Of a stretch of DNA of 60,749 nt, positions 1 through 7,875 are shown piece after piece. The stretch is taken from positions 1 through 60,749 of the forward strand of contig JAFXZO010000067.1 in the NCBI GenBank assembly GCA_017541205.1, in the 5' to 3' direction. The notes below the pieces were generated by a model. It made no database searches. It was not told where the DNA came from and saw only the letters and a program-made list of their open reading frames with translations. Position 1 is the first letter of the stretch; every line of letters starts with the position of its first letter. Made by a program: the position numbers and the translations under genes. Origin of the DNA: Clostridia bacterium (GTDB lineage Bacteria; Bacillota; Clostridia; Christensenellales; Aristaeellaceae).

Positions 1-55
1 CAGGCAGGCAGACAGGCAGGCAGGCGGCAGGTAGGCAGGTAGGCAGGCAGGCAGG
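1..55. repeat. CAGG tetranucleotide simple repeat
   Basis: The window opens with about 13 copies of a 4-base CAGG unit, with a few variants (GACAGG, GGCAGG, GTAGG). It may extend beyond the left edge. It is non-coding here, lying 35 bases before a terminator. Simple tracts like this can change length by slippage, but no gene reads through the visible part. Confidence 0.85.
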
Positions 56-89
56 GATAAATCTGCTTTCTGACAGCGGTTCGCTTTTT

Positions 90-133
90 GCGCGCGTTTC
101 ATGGGGCTACGGCCCGTGAGGCGCGCGTTTTTT
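90..133 (+). terminator. Rho-independent terminator of an upstream gene outside the window
   Basis: GCGCGCG (90-96) pairs with the GCGCGC at 121-126. The inner arms TCATGGG and CCCGTGA also pair, and a run of six T follows (128-133). It would end a plus-strand transcript entering from the left edge. No coding sequence for that transcript is visible. Confidence 0.7.
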
Positions 134-203
134 GTGCGCAGAAATCAATCATGGGCTGTTTTCCCGCATGAAAACAGCAACAATGAAGAAGGAAAGCATC
201 GGC

Positions 204-402
204 GTCATCCTGAGCGGGCGTGGAGCGAAAGGGCCGAAGCGCCTGGAAAATGATTCGGTGAATCGTTTTCAGTGAAGGCCGGGCGGCAGCCCTGTCCTGA
301 ACGCCCAGTGAAGGATCTCCTCCTGCGCTGAACAAACGCCAAACAGCAATGAGGTTCTTCACTCGCCGCATCCGAATAGCGGCGGTTCAGAATGACAGGA
401 GT
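204..402. repeat. Degenerate palindromic intergenic repeat, copy A
   Basis: The stretch contains GTCATCCTGAGCG (about 205-217) and GTGAAGGATCT (307-317). It then has the matching inverted words AGGTTCTTCAC (351-361) and TTCAGAATGACAGG (386-399). The same words recur in opposite order around 53794-53902. Imperfect inverted arms in non-coding DNA at two sites suggest a MITE-like or REP-like family. No transposase is present. With the terminator before it, this accounts for most of the gene-free left end. Confidence 0.55.
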
Positions 403-470
403 GGCGCGTTAAACCAACCAGGGAAGTTCCATAGATGAAAACCAGGACAAAACAAAAGGAGGAAAGGAAA

Positions 471-1865
471 ATGAAAAAGCTGTTGTTCGCCCTGGCGGCG
501 CTGGCGCTGGTGATCCTGCTGCTGCCCATGCAGGAGGCGAAAGCGGACTGGCATTATGGTGATACTTGTCCTGGATGCAGCAGGACTGATCTTGTTGTGG
601 CACAATATAATGGCGATTATCATAATGTTATTTGTACAGGATGCAATTACTTTGTAGATAACTATGATGAGGCCTTTGGCTTGCTTGAAAGACATTCCGG
701 CGGCACGGCCACCTGCCAGGCTCAGGCGGTTTGCGAGGTATGCGATCAGGAATATGGCGAGATTGATGCAAACAATCATGACCTGATCGACCATGACGCG
801 CAGGCTCCTACCTGTACGGCCATCGGCTGGGATGCTTACCAGACCTGTTCGCGGTGCGATTACACCACCTACGAAGAGAAAGCTGCTCTTGGTCACGATC
901 TGGTTGACCATGCGGCGCAGGCCGCTACTTGCACGGCCATCGGCTGGGATGCTTACGACACCTGCTCCCGGTGCGATTACACGACCTATGTGGAAAAGGC
1001 GAAGCTGGGCCATGATCTCATTCATCACGACGCGCAGGCCGCTACTTGCACGGCCATCGGCTGGGACGCCTACGACACCTGCTCCCGGTGCGATTATACC
1101 ACCTATGCGGAAATCCCCGCGCTGGGGCATGATCTGGTGCACCATGACGCGCAGGCTCCGACTTGCACAGAGATCGGCTGGGACGCCTATGACACCTGCT
1201 CCCGGTGCGATTACACGACCTATGCGGTAATCCCCGCGAAAGGCCACACCGAAGCGATTGATCCCGCCGTGCCCGCCACCTGCGCGAAAACCGGCCTCAC
1301 CGAAGGCAAACATTGCGCGGTCTGCGGCGCGGTCCTGGAAAAGCAGCTTGTGATCCCCGCCCTCGGCCACGTTTTCGGCGGCTCGTGGCAGCCCGCCGCC
1401 AAGGGGCGGCATGCGAAGGCCTGCGGCCGCTGCGGGGCGCAGCACGCCGTGGCCTGCGCCCTGACCACCGTTTCCGTGGACGATGAAAACACCGTCACCC
1501 TGTGCCCGGTGTGCGGATATTTCCAGGATATGGAAAACATGGAGGCCGTTTCCCAGGCCAAGGCAAGCGGAAAAACGCCCGGCGGCAATCTGCGCGTGTT
1601 CCTGTCCAAGCAGGGCGCGGAGCCTCGCCTGCTCACCGTGGCCTTTGAATCCGGCGGCAAACTATTGCAGCCGCAGGGAGAAGTGACGATCAGCCTGCCC
1701 GCGAAACTGCTTTCCGGCTATGATCTGATGCTCCTCAGTCCGGACGGCGAAGAAACGCCGATCGAATGCGGCCTGAACGGCGGCAAAGTATCCTTTATCT
1801 TAAGCTTCACGCAGGACGGCCAGCCCGCGCCCGCCGCGGTCCTGTTGATGATCCCCAAGAACTGA
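471..1865 (+). CDS. Secreted CxxC/GH-repeat protein
   Basis: 464 residues. The ATG at 471 is preferred over the in-frame ATG at 435 because AAAGGAGG lies just upstream of it and a signal peptide (MKKLLFALAALALVILLLP, cleavage near QEAKA-DW) begins there. Residues about 103-258 hold four near-identical 39-residue units, each with an HDL start, a TC, a CSRC pair and a TTY...LGH end. A fifth, diverged unit follows (CAVCG). The protein ends in a domain of about 100 residues without a recognisable family. Such Cys/His repeats are common in clostridial surface proteins, so metal binding or disulfide stabilisation is plausible but inferred. A paralogous repeat protein is at 54067-55392. Function unknown. 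Confidence 0.85.
   Translation: MKKLLFALAALALVILLLPMQEAKADWHYGDTCPGCSRTDLVVAQYNGDYHNVICTGCNYFVDNYDEAFGLLERHSGGTATCQAQAVCEVCDQEYGEIDANNHDLIDHDAQAPTCTAIGWDAYQTCSRCDYTTYEEKAALGHDLVDHAAQAATCTAIGWDAYDTCSRCDYTTYVEKAKLGHDLIHHDAQAATCTAIGWDAYDTCSRCDYTTYAEIPALGHDLVHHDAQAPTCTEIGWDAYDTCSRCDYTTYAVIPAKGHTEAIDPAVPATCAKTGLTEGKHCAVCGAVLEKQLVIPALGHVFGGSWQPAAKGRHAKACGRCGAQHAVACALTTVSVDDENTVTLCPVCGYFQDMENMEAVSQAKASGKTPGGNLRVFLSKQGAEPRLLTVAFESGGKLLQPQGEVTISLPAKLLSGYDLMLLSPDGEETPIECGLNGGKVSFILSFTQDGQPAPAAVLLMIPKN
777..1244 (+). repeat. Four tandem 117-bp coding repeats
   Basis: Units start at 777, 894, 1011 and 1128, each exactly 117 bp and in frame. They encode the 39-residue Cys-rich module of the surrounding gene. 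High identity at DNA level (shared TGGGA, TGCTCCCGGTGCGATTA) suggests recent duplication or gene conversion, and the copy number could vary between strains. Confidence 0.85.
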
Positions 1866-1997
1866 TACGAAATTGGATCTTATAGGCGAAGGACCTCCCC
1901 CCGCTTGGCATAACGCCTGCTTGGAGGGAGGCCCTGCGCTTATCACGCCGATGGCCGGTAAAAATATCGATCGGTATGAACGTTTTGCATCAATGAA

Positions 1998-3185
1998 TCA
2001 TTTTTCTTCTTCCGGCTCCACGATCATGACCACGTCGCCCAGCTTCCGCCCGCCTTTCTGCGGGGTGGAAAAAATGCCGCCGTTAAAGTACATGACCGAG
2101 GACTGCCCGCCGTCCAGATTGTAGGCCGCCTTGCAGCCCAGCTCCTCCATGAATTGGGAAACCTGGGCCAGGGTCAGCCCCTTATTGGTGCGGCCGGGGC
2201 TCAGGCGGCTCTGGGTCCCGCGTCCGTCCACCTGGACGAAGCAGTAATGCCCGGGCTCGTAATACCCGATGATCGAGCGGGGATTATGGATGCCCACGGA
2301 AGAATTGAATTCCGTCATATGCTTGCCCTCGCTGTCCAGGAGCGCGGGGCCAAAGAGGAAGGTCTGCCAGATCTCGCCCCCCTGCGCCAAGGCGGCGATT
2401 TGTTCGTGCACCAATTCGCCCGCGGGGATCACGGCCATTTCACCGTTGGTATAAAGGATGCACAGGTCGCGCTTGCGGTTTTTGGTCTTGCGCAGGATCT
2501 CGCCGTTCATAATGACCCAGCCCATATCCAGGTTTTCCGCGCTGTCGCTGGTCATGGACAGGATGGCCCCGTATTTTTCGGAAATCGCCGTGATCTTGGC
2601 GGTCCCTTTTGTCCATTGATCGGCCAGGCCGCGCTGGAAGCTTTCCAGGGAGCGGACGTAAATATCCGCCACGTACACGTCCGCGCGGTCGCTGCCGTGG
2701 TCCACCCAGTGGGAGCTGATGCTGATATAGATATTCTGGCTCTGGTAGGTGGTGCTGGTGCGGATGATTTCCTGGCCTTCATCCAATAAATAGGCAGGAT
2801 CGCACAGCGGTTCGCCGGGCGTCGGCTGAAAATCCGTCCTGCCGGGCGCGGCGGACGCCGAGCGGCTCTCCCCGCTTTCCGCCGCCTTTTCCTCTTTTTG
2901 CGCGGGCATGGCGCTTTGCGGGATCGACAGATATTCCGTCATCATATAGCCCGTCCGCTTGCCGACCTGCACGCGGCACCACGTTTCGCCCCATTCAAGG
3001 ATGGTCACGGGCGTATCTTTTTTGTATGTATCCAGCACCTTTGCGGATGCGTCCGGTTCCTTGCGAAGCTTCAGGGACGTCGTTGTGCGGGCATAGCCGT
3101 CCGCCGCCGATTCCGCCTGGACGGGCAGCGCGGCTGAAAAAAACAGAGCCAGCACAACAAACCAAACAATCATTCGTTTCGTCAC
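1998..3185 (-). CDS. Secreted SH3 / phosphodiester glycosidase (NAGPA-like) protein
   Basis: 395 residues. The GTG at 3185 is chosen because GGGGAGGG lies a few bases upstream; the longer frame has no ribosome site. A signal peptide (VTKRMIVWFVVLALFFSAALPVQA) is followed by a bacterial SH3 domain at roughly residues 25-85 (LKLRKEPDASAKVLDTY ... GYMMTEYL). A low-complexity linker comes next. The C-terminal half ends in the NAGPA-type signature YNLDGGQSS near residue 370. The family (phosphodiester glycosidase) cleaves sugar phosphodiesters; in bacteria it is usually cell-wall associated, so an envelope role is inferred. It is transcribed alone, divergently from the LCP gene, with its own promoter. 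Confidence 0.75.
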   Translation of the reverse strand: MTKRMIVWFVVLALFFSAALPVQAESAADGYARTTTSLKLRKEPDASAKVLDTYKKDTPVTILEWGETWCRVQVGKRTGYMMTEYLSIPQSAMPAQKEEKAAESGESRSASAAPGRTDFQPTPGEPLCDPAYLLDEGQEIIRTSTTYQSQNIYISISSHWVDHGSDRADVYVADIYVRSLESFQRGLADQWTKGTAKITAISEKYGAILSMTSDSAENLDMGWVIMNGEILRKTKNRKRDLCILYTNGEMAVIPAGELVHEQIAALAQGGEIWQTFLFGPALLDSEGKHMTEFNSSVGIHNPRSIIGYYEPGHYCFVQVDGRGTQSRLSPGRTNKGLTLAQVSQFMEELGCKAAYNLDGGQSSVMYFNGGIFSTPQKGGRKLGDVVMIVEPEEEK

Positions 3186-3221
3186 GGTTCCCTCCCCAAA
3201 TATAGTGGAATGATCCTGCTT

Positions 3222-3250
3222 AGTATACAATGCCTGGTTGCCTTTGGCAA
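3222..3250 (-). promoter_or_regulatory. Promoter of the SH3/NAGPA-like gene
   Basis: On the minus strand, TTGCCA (3250-3245) and TATACT (3227-3222) are separated by 17 bases, about 37 bases upstream of the GTG start at 3185. Confidence 0.6.
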
Positions 3251-3378
3251 GAGACGCGGCGTTTTTTCTCGCGCATTTTTACAAAGAGCAGGAAGCAAAA
3301 AACAAAAAGTGTTCAGTATTCCGTAATAAAAATGCAAAATCCGAGGGAAAATTATGAACGTTTGAGACATTTGGCATA

Positions 3379-3407
3379 TTGACAATTATAGGGTTCAGGC
3401 TTATAAT
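3379..3407 (+). promoter_or_regulatory. Consensus promoter of the LCP/capsule operon
   Basis: TTGACA (3379-3384), 17 bases, TATAAT (3402-3407): a perfect sigma-70-type promoter. Transcription would begin near 3414, leaving a leader of about 230 nt before the proposed TTG start at 3647. I see no known riboswitch in that leader, only local GC-rich inverted segments such as CCGCTGGCCGG/CCGG near 3536-3560. Confidence 0.8.
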
Positions 3408-3646
3408 AACTGAGTAAACTTATAGAGGCATGGAATGATGCTTTGTTGGTTTACGCTAAGGTGCGCCCGCTTTTCGCCTCTGGAAGGCCGGGTGGGCCTG
3501 ATTCCAACTGGGCCTTCAAACGGCTTACGGTTTCCGCTGGCCGGATGGTCAGCCGGAAAGGACCTGGTATACCGCAGCGGGTGGATGGGGAGAACGCCTT
3601 AAGGCGCGTTTTGATCATCCCGCGCTGTGAGAACGGGGGTGAGGCG

Positions 3647-4651
3647 TTGCAAAGGAGGCATCGGCTGCGTAAGCGCGATATCCTGCTGATCGCGGCCGCG
3701 GCGGTTTTGATCCTGGCTGGGCTTTTCCTGGGCGCGCAGTGGCTGGAGGACAGCAATGCGAACCCGGAACCCAAGGGGGATTATCACCAGCGCTTTGACG
3801 AGGAAACCATCACCGTCAACGGGAAGAAGTACCGGCAGAAGAGCAACCTGCTCACGATCCTGGTAATGGGCGTGGATCGGGACTCGGACGCCCCCTTCAT
3901 CAACAACAACCGCAACGGCGGCTCCTCGGACATGATGCGCCTGGTGATCATCGACCCGGCGGAAAGAAAGATCAGCCAACTCGCCATCGACCGTGATACC
4001 ATGACACCGATCACCATCCTGGGCATGATGGGCAACCGCTCCGGCGTGCGCACGATGCAGATCTGTCTGGCCCACGGGTACGGGGACGGGAAAGAGAAAA
4101 GCTGTGAACTGGCTGTGGAAGCCGTGTCCAATCTGCTTTTCAGCATTCCCATCAAATACTATATCGCCATGAATCTGGACGGCATTTCGGTGCTGAATGA
4201 CAGCGTCGGCGGCATTACGGTCACGCTGGAGGATGATTTCTCGCACATCGATCCCACCATGACCCAGGGAACAGAGATGACCCTGGTGGGCAAGCAGGCG
4301 GAAATCTTCGTCCGCAGCCGTATGAGCATGGCTGTCGGAACCAACGAAGCCCGTATGAAACGCCAGGAAAACTACATGAGCAAGCTGACCGACGCGCTTC
4401 TTGTCAAGATCAAGGGCAGCAGCAAGTATATCGGGACGCTGTTCGACGATATGACCCAGTACCTGTGCACCAACATGAGCCGCGCCAAGATCGTCAACGA
4501 AGCTTGGTCAGCCCGGGATTATCAGCGGGATCCGGTTGTAACGATCCAAGGCACCCACACGGAAAACGCGGAAGGCTACACGGAATTCTATGCGGATGAA
4601 GCCGCACTGGAGCAGGTCGTCCTCGACCTGTTCTACCTGGAAACGAAGTAA
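3647..4651 (+). CDS. LytR-CpsA-Psr (LCP) family cell-wall polymer ligase
   Basis: 334 residues from a TTG start. GGGGGTGAG lies 3-10 bases upstream, and the product then begins like a type II membrane protein: basic residues (RRHRLRKRD) followed by a hydrophobic segment (ILLIAAAAVLILAGLFLG). Reading further upstream would add an unlikely hydrophilic leader. LCP features include VMGVDRDSD, SDMMRLVIIDPAERK and the arginine-rich SQLAIDRDT segment, then DSVGGITVTLEDDF and VRSRM. LCP enzymes transfer lipid-linked glycopolymers onto peptidoglycan at the outer face of the membrane. The gene precedes a small secreted protein and a CpsC/CpsD pair, which supports a role in attaching capsule or a related polymer. 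Confidence 0.85.
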   Translation: MQRRHRLRKRDILLIAAAAVLILAGLFLGAQWLEDSNANPEPKGDYHQRFDEETITVNGKKYRQKSNLLTILVMGVDRDSDAPFINNNRNGGSSDMMRLVIIDPAERKISQLAIDRDTMTPITILGMMGNRSGVRTMQICLAHGYGDGKEKSCELAVEAVSNLLFSIPIKYYIAMNLDGISVLNDSVGGITVTLEDDFSHIDPTMTQGTEMTLVGKQAEIFVRSRMSMAVGTNEARMKRQENYMSKLTDALLVKIKGSSKYIGTLFDDMTQYLCTNMSRAKIVNEAWSARDYQRDPVVTIQGTHTENAEGYTEFYADEAALEQVVLDLFYLETK

Positions 4652-4720
4652 AGCCCGGAGAGGGGTTTACGATATGCGCGCACTGGAAACAGGCCGCACA
4701 ATTGAAAGGAGTAAAAAATC

Positions 4721-5269
4721 ATGAAAAAGATCGTTAGCGTCTTCCTTGCTCTGGTTCTGGTTCTGAGCGCTGTGTCCGCCCTGGCTGGCAAGAGCGCCAA
4801 CACCAATGATGTCTACCAGAAAACGACCGCTGAGGAAGGCAAATTCACCGTGGATCCCGACAGCAAAAAGGCTGCGGAACTGCTTGAAATGCTGAAAGAA
4901 TCCGACTCTGTGGATGAATTCTTCGGCGACGTCATCACCGCCGACGGCAGCACCGCCACCCTGAGCGAACTGCTGGGCTCCGATGACCTGGTTGTGAACG
5001 AGTTTGTCGGCGTCTCCTATGAAGGCCCCACCGATAAGCTCATCAAGGCTGCGATCACCGTTCCCTCCGTGTACGAAAAGGACGAAAAGGTCATCGTTGT
5101 GATCGGCATCATCGATGGCGAAGAAGTGACCTGGTACGCCTTTGAAGGCAAAGTGGAAAGCGTTGACAGCAACAGCAGCACCATCATCGTTGAACTGACT
5201 CCCGAACTGTTCAAGGCGATGCAGGATAAGGAATGCGTCATCGCGATCGTAAGCGTGAACGCTGACTAA
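4721..5269 (+). CDS. Small secreted protein of unknown function in capsule operon
   Basis: 182 residues with a clear signal peptide (MKKIVSVFLALVLVLSAVSALA) and GAAAGGAGT upstream. The mature part is acidic, without cysteines or a lipobox, and has no family I recognise. The second half alternates hydrophobic strands (VIVVIGIIDGEEVTWYAFEG ... STIIVELTPELF), suggesting a small beta-rich domain. It lies 69 bases after the LCP gene and is followed by a terminator, so the two probably share a transcript. Location between LCP and CpsC/CpsD suggests an envelope or capsule accessory; this is context only. Confidence 0.75.
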   Translation: MKKIVSVFLALVLVLSAVSALAGKSANTNDVYQKTTAEEGKFTVDPDSKKAAELLEMLKESDSVDEFFGDVITADGSTATLSELLGSDDLVVNEFVGVSYEGPTDKLIKAAITVPSVYEKDEKVIVVIGIIDGEEVTWYAFEGKVESVDSNSSTIIVELTPELFKAMQDKECVIAIVSVNAD

Positions 5270-5286
5270 TCATGGATACATGCCAT

Positions 5287-5334
5287 GGGCACGGATGAAA
5301 GGGCTGGTCCTTTTATCCGTGCCCTGGTATTTTT
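5287..5334 (+). terminator. Terminator after the small secreted protein
   Basis: GGGCACGGATGAAAGG (5287-5302) pairs with CCTTTTATCCGTGCCC (5309-5324), followed by TGGTATTTTT. A strong 16-bp stem separates the LCP unit from the CpsC/CpsD unit, though partial readthrough is possible. Confidence 0.8.
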
Positions 5335-5456
5335 GTGCACGGCAAGGAAGCGATGCCGAAAACGGCGCCGCCTGTTTTTCATGCGTGGATGCAGGCCTGC
5401 CGCGGGCGGGACGCTTCTTTGTCTTGTAACGAATGCTCAGATCGGAGAAGGATCAC

Positions 5457-6224
5457 ATGTCTGAACAACGAAAGACGCTCAATACTGCGCCTGCGCAGGG
5501 AAGATCGGCCGACACCGAAATGACCATCGACCTGGTGGACCTGTTCTATCGGCTGCTGGCCAATTGGAAGCTGATCCTCGTGGCGGCGCTGGTTTTCGCA
5601 CTCGCATTCGGCGTGTACACCATGTATTTTGTGACGCCGATGTACCGTGCCACCTCCATCATCTACGTGCTCAGCCAGGATTCCATCGTCAATGTGTCTT
5701 CTCTGCAGTTAGGCACCGCGCTGACGAGCGACTACATCAAGGTCTTCGATATGTGGGAGGTCCATGATGAGGTTGCCAAAAACCTCAATTTGAATTATTC
5801 ATATTCAAAAATGAAGAAGATGCTGTCGGTGACCAACAGCTCCGGAACGCGCATGCTGGATATTTCCGTTACTTCTCCTTCTCCCAAAGAAGCGGCCGAG
5901 ATGGCGAATGAGTATGCAAAGGTCGTCAGCAACTACATCGGGGAGACCATGGCCACCGACAAGCCCAACCTGATGTCCGTTGCCCTGGAGCCCACGAATC
6001 CGGTCAGCCCGAACCGCGTGAGAAATGTTGCGCTGGGCTTCATTTTGGGCGCTCTGCTCGCCTGCGCGATCGTGACGATCCGGTTCCTGCTGGATGATAA
6101 GTTCAAGACGCCCGAAGATATACGCCAGTTCACCGGGATGGTGACGCTGGCCGTGGTTCCGGTGGAAGAGGAAGAATTGGGCCGCGACACCAAGAACAAA
6201 AAGAATCGGGGGAAAAGAGAATGA
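5457..6224 (+). CDS. Wzz/CpsC-type polysaccharide chain-length and kinase-modulator protein
   Basis: 255 residues. The ATG at 5457 follows GGAGAAGG; an upstream in-frame ATG lacks a ribosome site. The protein has the Wzz topology: a short N-terminal cytoplasmic part, TM1 (LILVAALVFALAFGVYTMYF) around residues 40-60, an extracytoplasmic region, the PxxP-like segment PTNPVSPNR near residue 185, and TM2 (LGFILGALLACAIVTIRFLL). A short basic cytoplasmic tail follows. In Gram-positive bacteria this protein activates the separate CpsD-type tyrosine kinase, which is encoded next with a 4-base overlap. Together they control polymer length and export. Confidence 0.88.
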   Translation: MSEQRKTLNTAPAQGRSADTEMTIDLVDLFYRLLANWKLILVAALVFALAFGVYTMYFVTPMYRATSIIYVLSQDSIVNVSSLQLGTALTSDYIKVFDMWEVHDEVAKNLNLNYSYSKMKKMLSVTNSSGTRMLDISVTSPSPKEAAEMANEYAKVVSNYIGETMATDKPNLMSVALEPTNPVSPNRVRNVALGFILGALLACAIVTIRFLLDDKFKTPEDIRQFTGMVTLAVVPVEEEELGRDTKNKKNRGKRE

Positions 6225-6964
6225 ACACGCTGAGTATCAACCGCTTTTCTCCTTTGAATTACGCCGGCGCGGAAGCGGTGAACATGCTGTGCACCAATTT
6301 GTCCTTCTCCGGTGAAAACGTGAAAAAGATCATGCTGACCAGCTGCCACGCTTCCGAGGGAAAGAGCTTCCTTTCCATGAACGTGATGCGGACCCTGGCG
6401 AAGCTGGGCAAGAGCGTGGTGCTGGTGGACGCCGACCTTCGCCGCTCCATGCTCGTGCAGCGGTACGGGATCCAGTTTGAGCAGGAAGACCAGGTCGTTG
6501 GCCTTTCCCATTTGCTTGCGGGCATGGTGGAGGAAGCGGATGTTGTGTATGAAACCAACATTCCCGGCGCGTATATGGTGCCGGTGGGCAGGAAGGTCTC
6601 CAATTCCCTGCCGCTTTTGAATTCCTCCCGCTTCCAGCGGCTGCTGGATGACCTCGCCGCCGAGTTTGACTACGTCATCCTGGACGCGCCGCCCATCGGG
6701 CTGGTGATCGACGCCGCGCAGATCGCCAAATACTGCGACGGCACGGTATTCGTGGTTGGCTATAACACGGTCCGCCGCCAGGAGCTGATGGACGCCAAAG
6801 AGCAGATCGAGGCGACGGGCTGCCCCATCCTGGGCGCCGTGCTGAACCAGACGGAGTATGATAATTACCTGAGCAAGAAATACTCCTATAAATCGTATTA
6901 TTCGCATTACGGCTATTATCAGAAAGAAGAATCTGCGGCCGAGAAGAAAGGCAAAAAAGAATGA
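6221..6964 (+). CDS. CpsD/CapB-type bacterial tyrosine kinase (BY-kinase)
   Basis: 247 residues, starting inside the stop of the modulator gene (ATGA overlap), so translation is coupled. It has a P-loop (SCHASEGKSFLS, Walker A), Walker A-prime VVLVDADLRRS and Walker B VILDAPPIG. A C-terminal tyrosine cluster (KKYSYKSYYSHYGYYQ) is the autophosphorylation tail typical of the family. These cytoplasmic kinases pair with the Wzz-like partner to regulate capsule or exopolysaccharide synthesis. No glycosyltransferase, flippase or polymerase gene follows; a terminator does. Confidence 0.9.
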   Translation: MNTLSINRFSPLNYAGAEAVNMLCTNLSFSGENVKKIMLTSCHASEGKSFLSMNVMRTLAKLGKSVVLVDADLRRSMLVQRYGIQFEQEDQVVGLSHLLAGMVEEADVVYETNIPGAYMVPVGRKVSNSLPLLNSSRFQRLLDDLAAEFDYVILDAPPIGLVIDAAQIAKYCDGTVFVVGYNTVRRQELMDAKEQIEATGCPILGAVLNQTEYDNYLSKKYSYKSYYSHYGYYQKEESAAEKKGKKE

Positions 6965-7006
6965 CCGCCGGCTGCGGGCTTTGATTGCCGGGCATCCGAT
7001 CCATGA

Positions 7007-7036
7007 CTGCGACAGCGCGCTGCCGCAGTTTTTTTT
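7007..7036 (+). terminator. Terminator after the BY-kinase gene
   Basis: CTGCGACAGCG/CGCTGCCGCAG forms an 11-bp stem with one mismatch (7007-7028), followed by eight T (7029-7036). Confidence 0.85.
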
Positions 7037-7087
7037 CGTCAATCTTCGCGGCATGTTTGCTTTTTATTCCAAATTTCTTCGGAAGCC

Positions 7088-7132
7088 TTGACATGATTGT
7101 ATAAAAAATGTATTATTATCGCTGTATACAAT
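7088..7132 (+). promoter_or_regulatory. Promoter and candidate operator of the GntR-led operon
   Basis: TTGACA (7088-7093), 17 bases, TATTAT (7111-7116). An inverted repeat ATTGTATA (7096-7103) ... TATACAAT (7125-7132) is centred on the -10 box. FCD-type GntR regulators often bind palindromes of this kind, so autoregulation by the gene just downstream is a reasonable inference. Confidence 0.7.
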
Positions 7133-7155
7133 TCTTTGGCCGAGGAGGTTTTTTT

Positions 7156-7851
7156 GTGTCTTTTCAGTCGTTTGATACAAGCCTGGAAAGCCGCCCCATC
7201 CGCGATATCGCCTACGAGCAGCTAAAGCACGCGATCATTACGGGCCAGATTCCCGCGGGGTCCCGGATCGTGGAAACCATTTACGCCGAGCAGCTGCACA
7301 TCAGCCGCACGCCGCTTCGCGAAGCGCTTCGCCGCCTGGAAAGGGACGGGCTGGTGGAGTACGTGCTGCATCGGGGCGTTGTGGTGCGCGCTTTTACGAT
7401 CGAGGACATCGATGAGATTTTTACGATCCGCAACGCCATGATGATGCTGATCCTGCCCTCCATCGTAGAAAACGTGACGGACGAAAGGATCCGCGAGCTG
7501 CGGGACATCCTGCTCAAAATGGACGTGGAATATGAGCGCACGGACGCGGACGCCCTGGCGATCAGCAACCGCCAGTTCCACGGCACCATGGAGCATATTT
7601 CCACCAAGATCCGCATTCTGCGCGTGATCGACAGCCAGGAGGAGTATATCAAACGCTTCCAGGCGACCACCATCGCCTCTGTCGTGCGGCGTACGAATGC
7701 GCATCAGGAGCACCACGAAATGGTGGATCTGCTGGAAAAACGCGATCTGGAAGGGCTCAAGGTCCTCTTCCGGCATCATTTTGAAGAAAGCAAGGAAACC
7801 TGCCTGGCCGCCGTGCGCGTCAACAAACTCATCGACATCCCCAACGACTGA
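7156..7851 (+). CDS. GntR-family regulator, FCD (FadR-type) subgroup
   Basis: 231 residues from a GTG start preceded by GAGGAGG. An ATG 48 bases earlier has no ribosome site and lies in the promoter. The N-terminal winged helix has the GntR pattern (AYEQLKHAIITGQIPAG ... SRTPLREALRRLERDGLV). The C-terminal half is an all-helical FCD ligand domain with the metal-type histidines in NRQFHGTMEH and NAHQEHHEMVDLLEKRD. Such regulators sense small carboxylates or amino-acid-related metabolites. It is first in an operon with a peptidase and an aminotransferase, and an inverted repeat overlaps its promoter. Confidence 0.88.
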   Translation: MSFQSFDTSLESRPIRDIAYEQLKHAIITGQIPAGSRIVETIYAEQLHISRTPLREALRRLERDGLVEYVLHRGVVVRAFTIEDIDEIFTIRNAMMMLILPSIVENVTDERIRELRDILLKMDVEYERTDADALAISNRQFHGTMEHISTKIRILRVIDSQEEYIKRFQATTIASVVRRTNAHQEHHEMVDLLEKRDLEGLKVLFRHHFEESKETCLAAVRVNKLIDIPND

Positions 7852-7875
7852 TCGATCCGTCAAAAGGAGGCCCTT

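Noticed and set aside
777-1244. Possible CRISPR-like array
   Set aside because: The repeats are contiguous 117-bp in-frame coding units without spacers.
7108-7155. Upstream ATG extension of the GntR gene
   Set aside because: It lies between -35 and -10 and the transcript start, so it cannot be in the mRNA. The GTG at 7156 has GAGGAGG.
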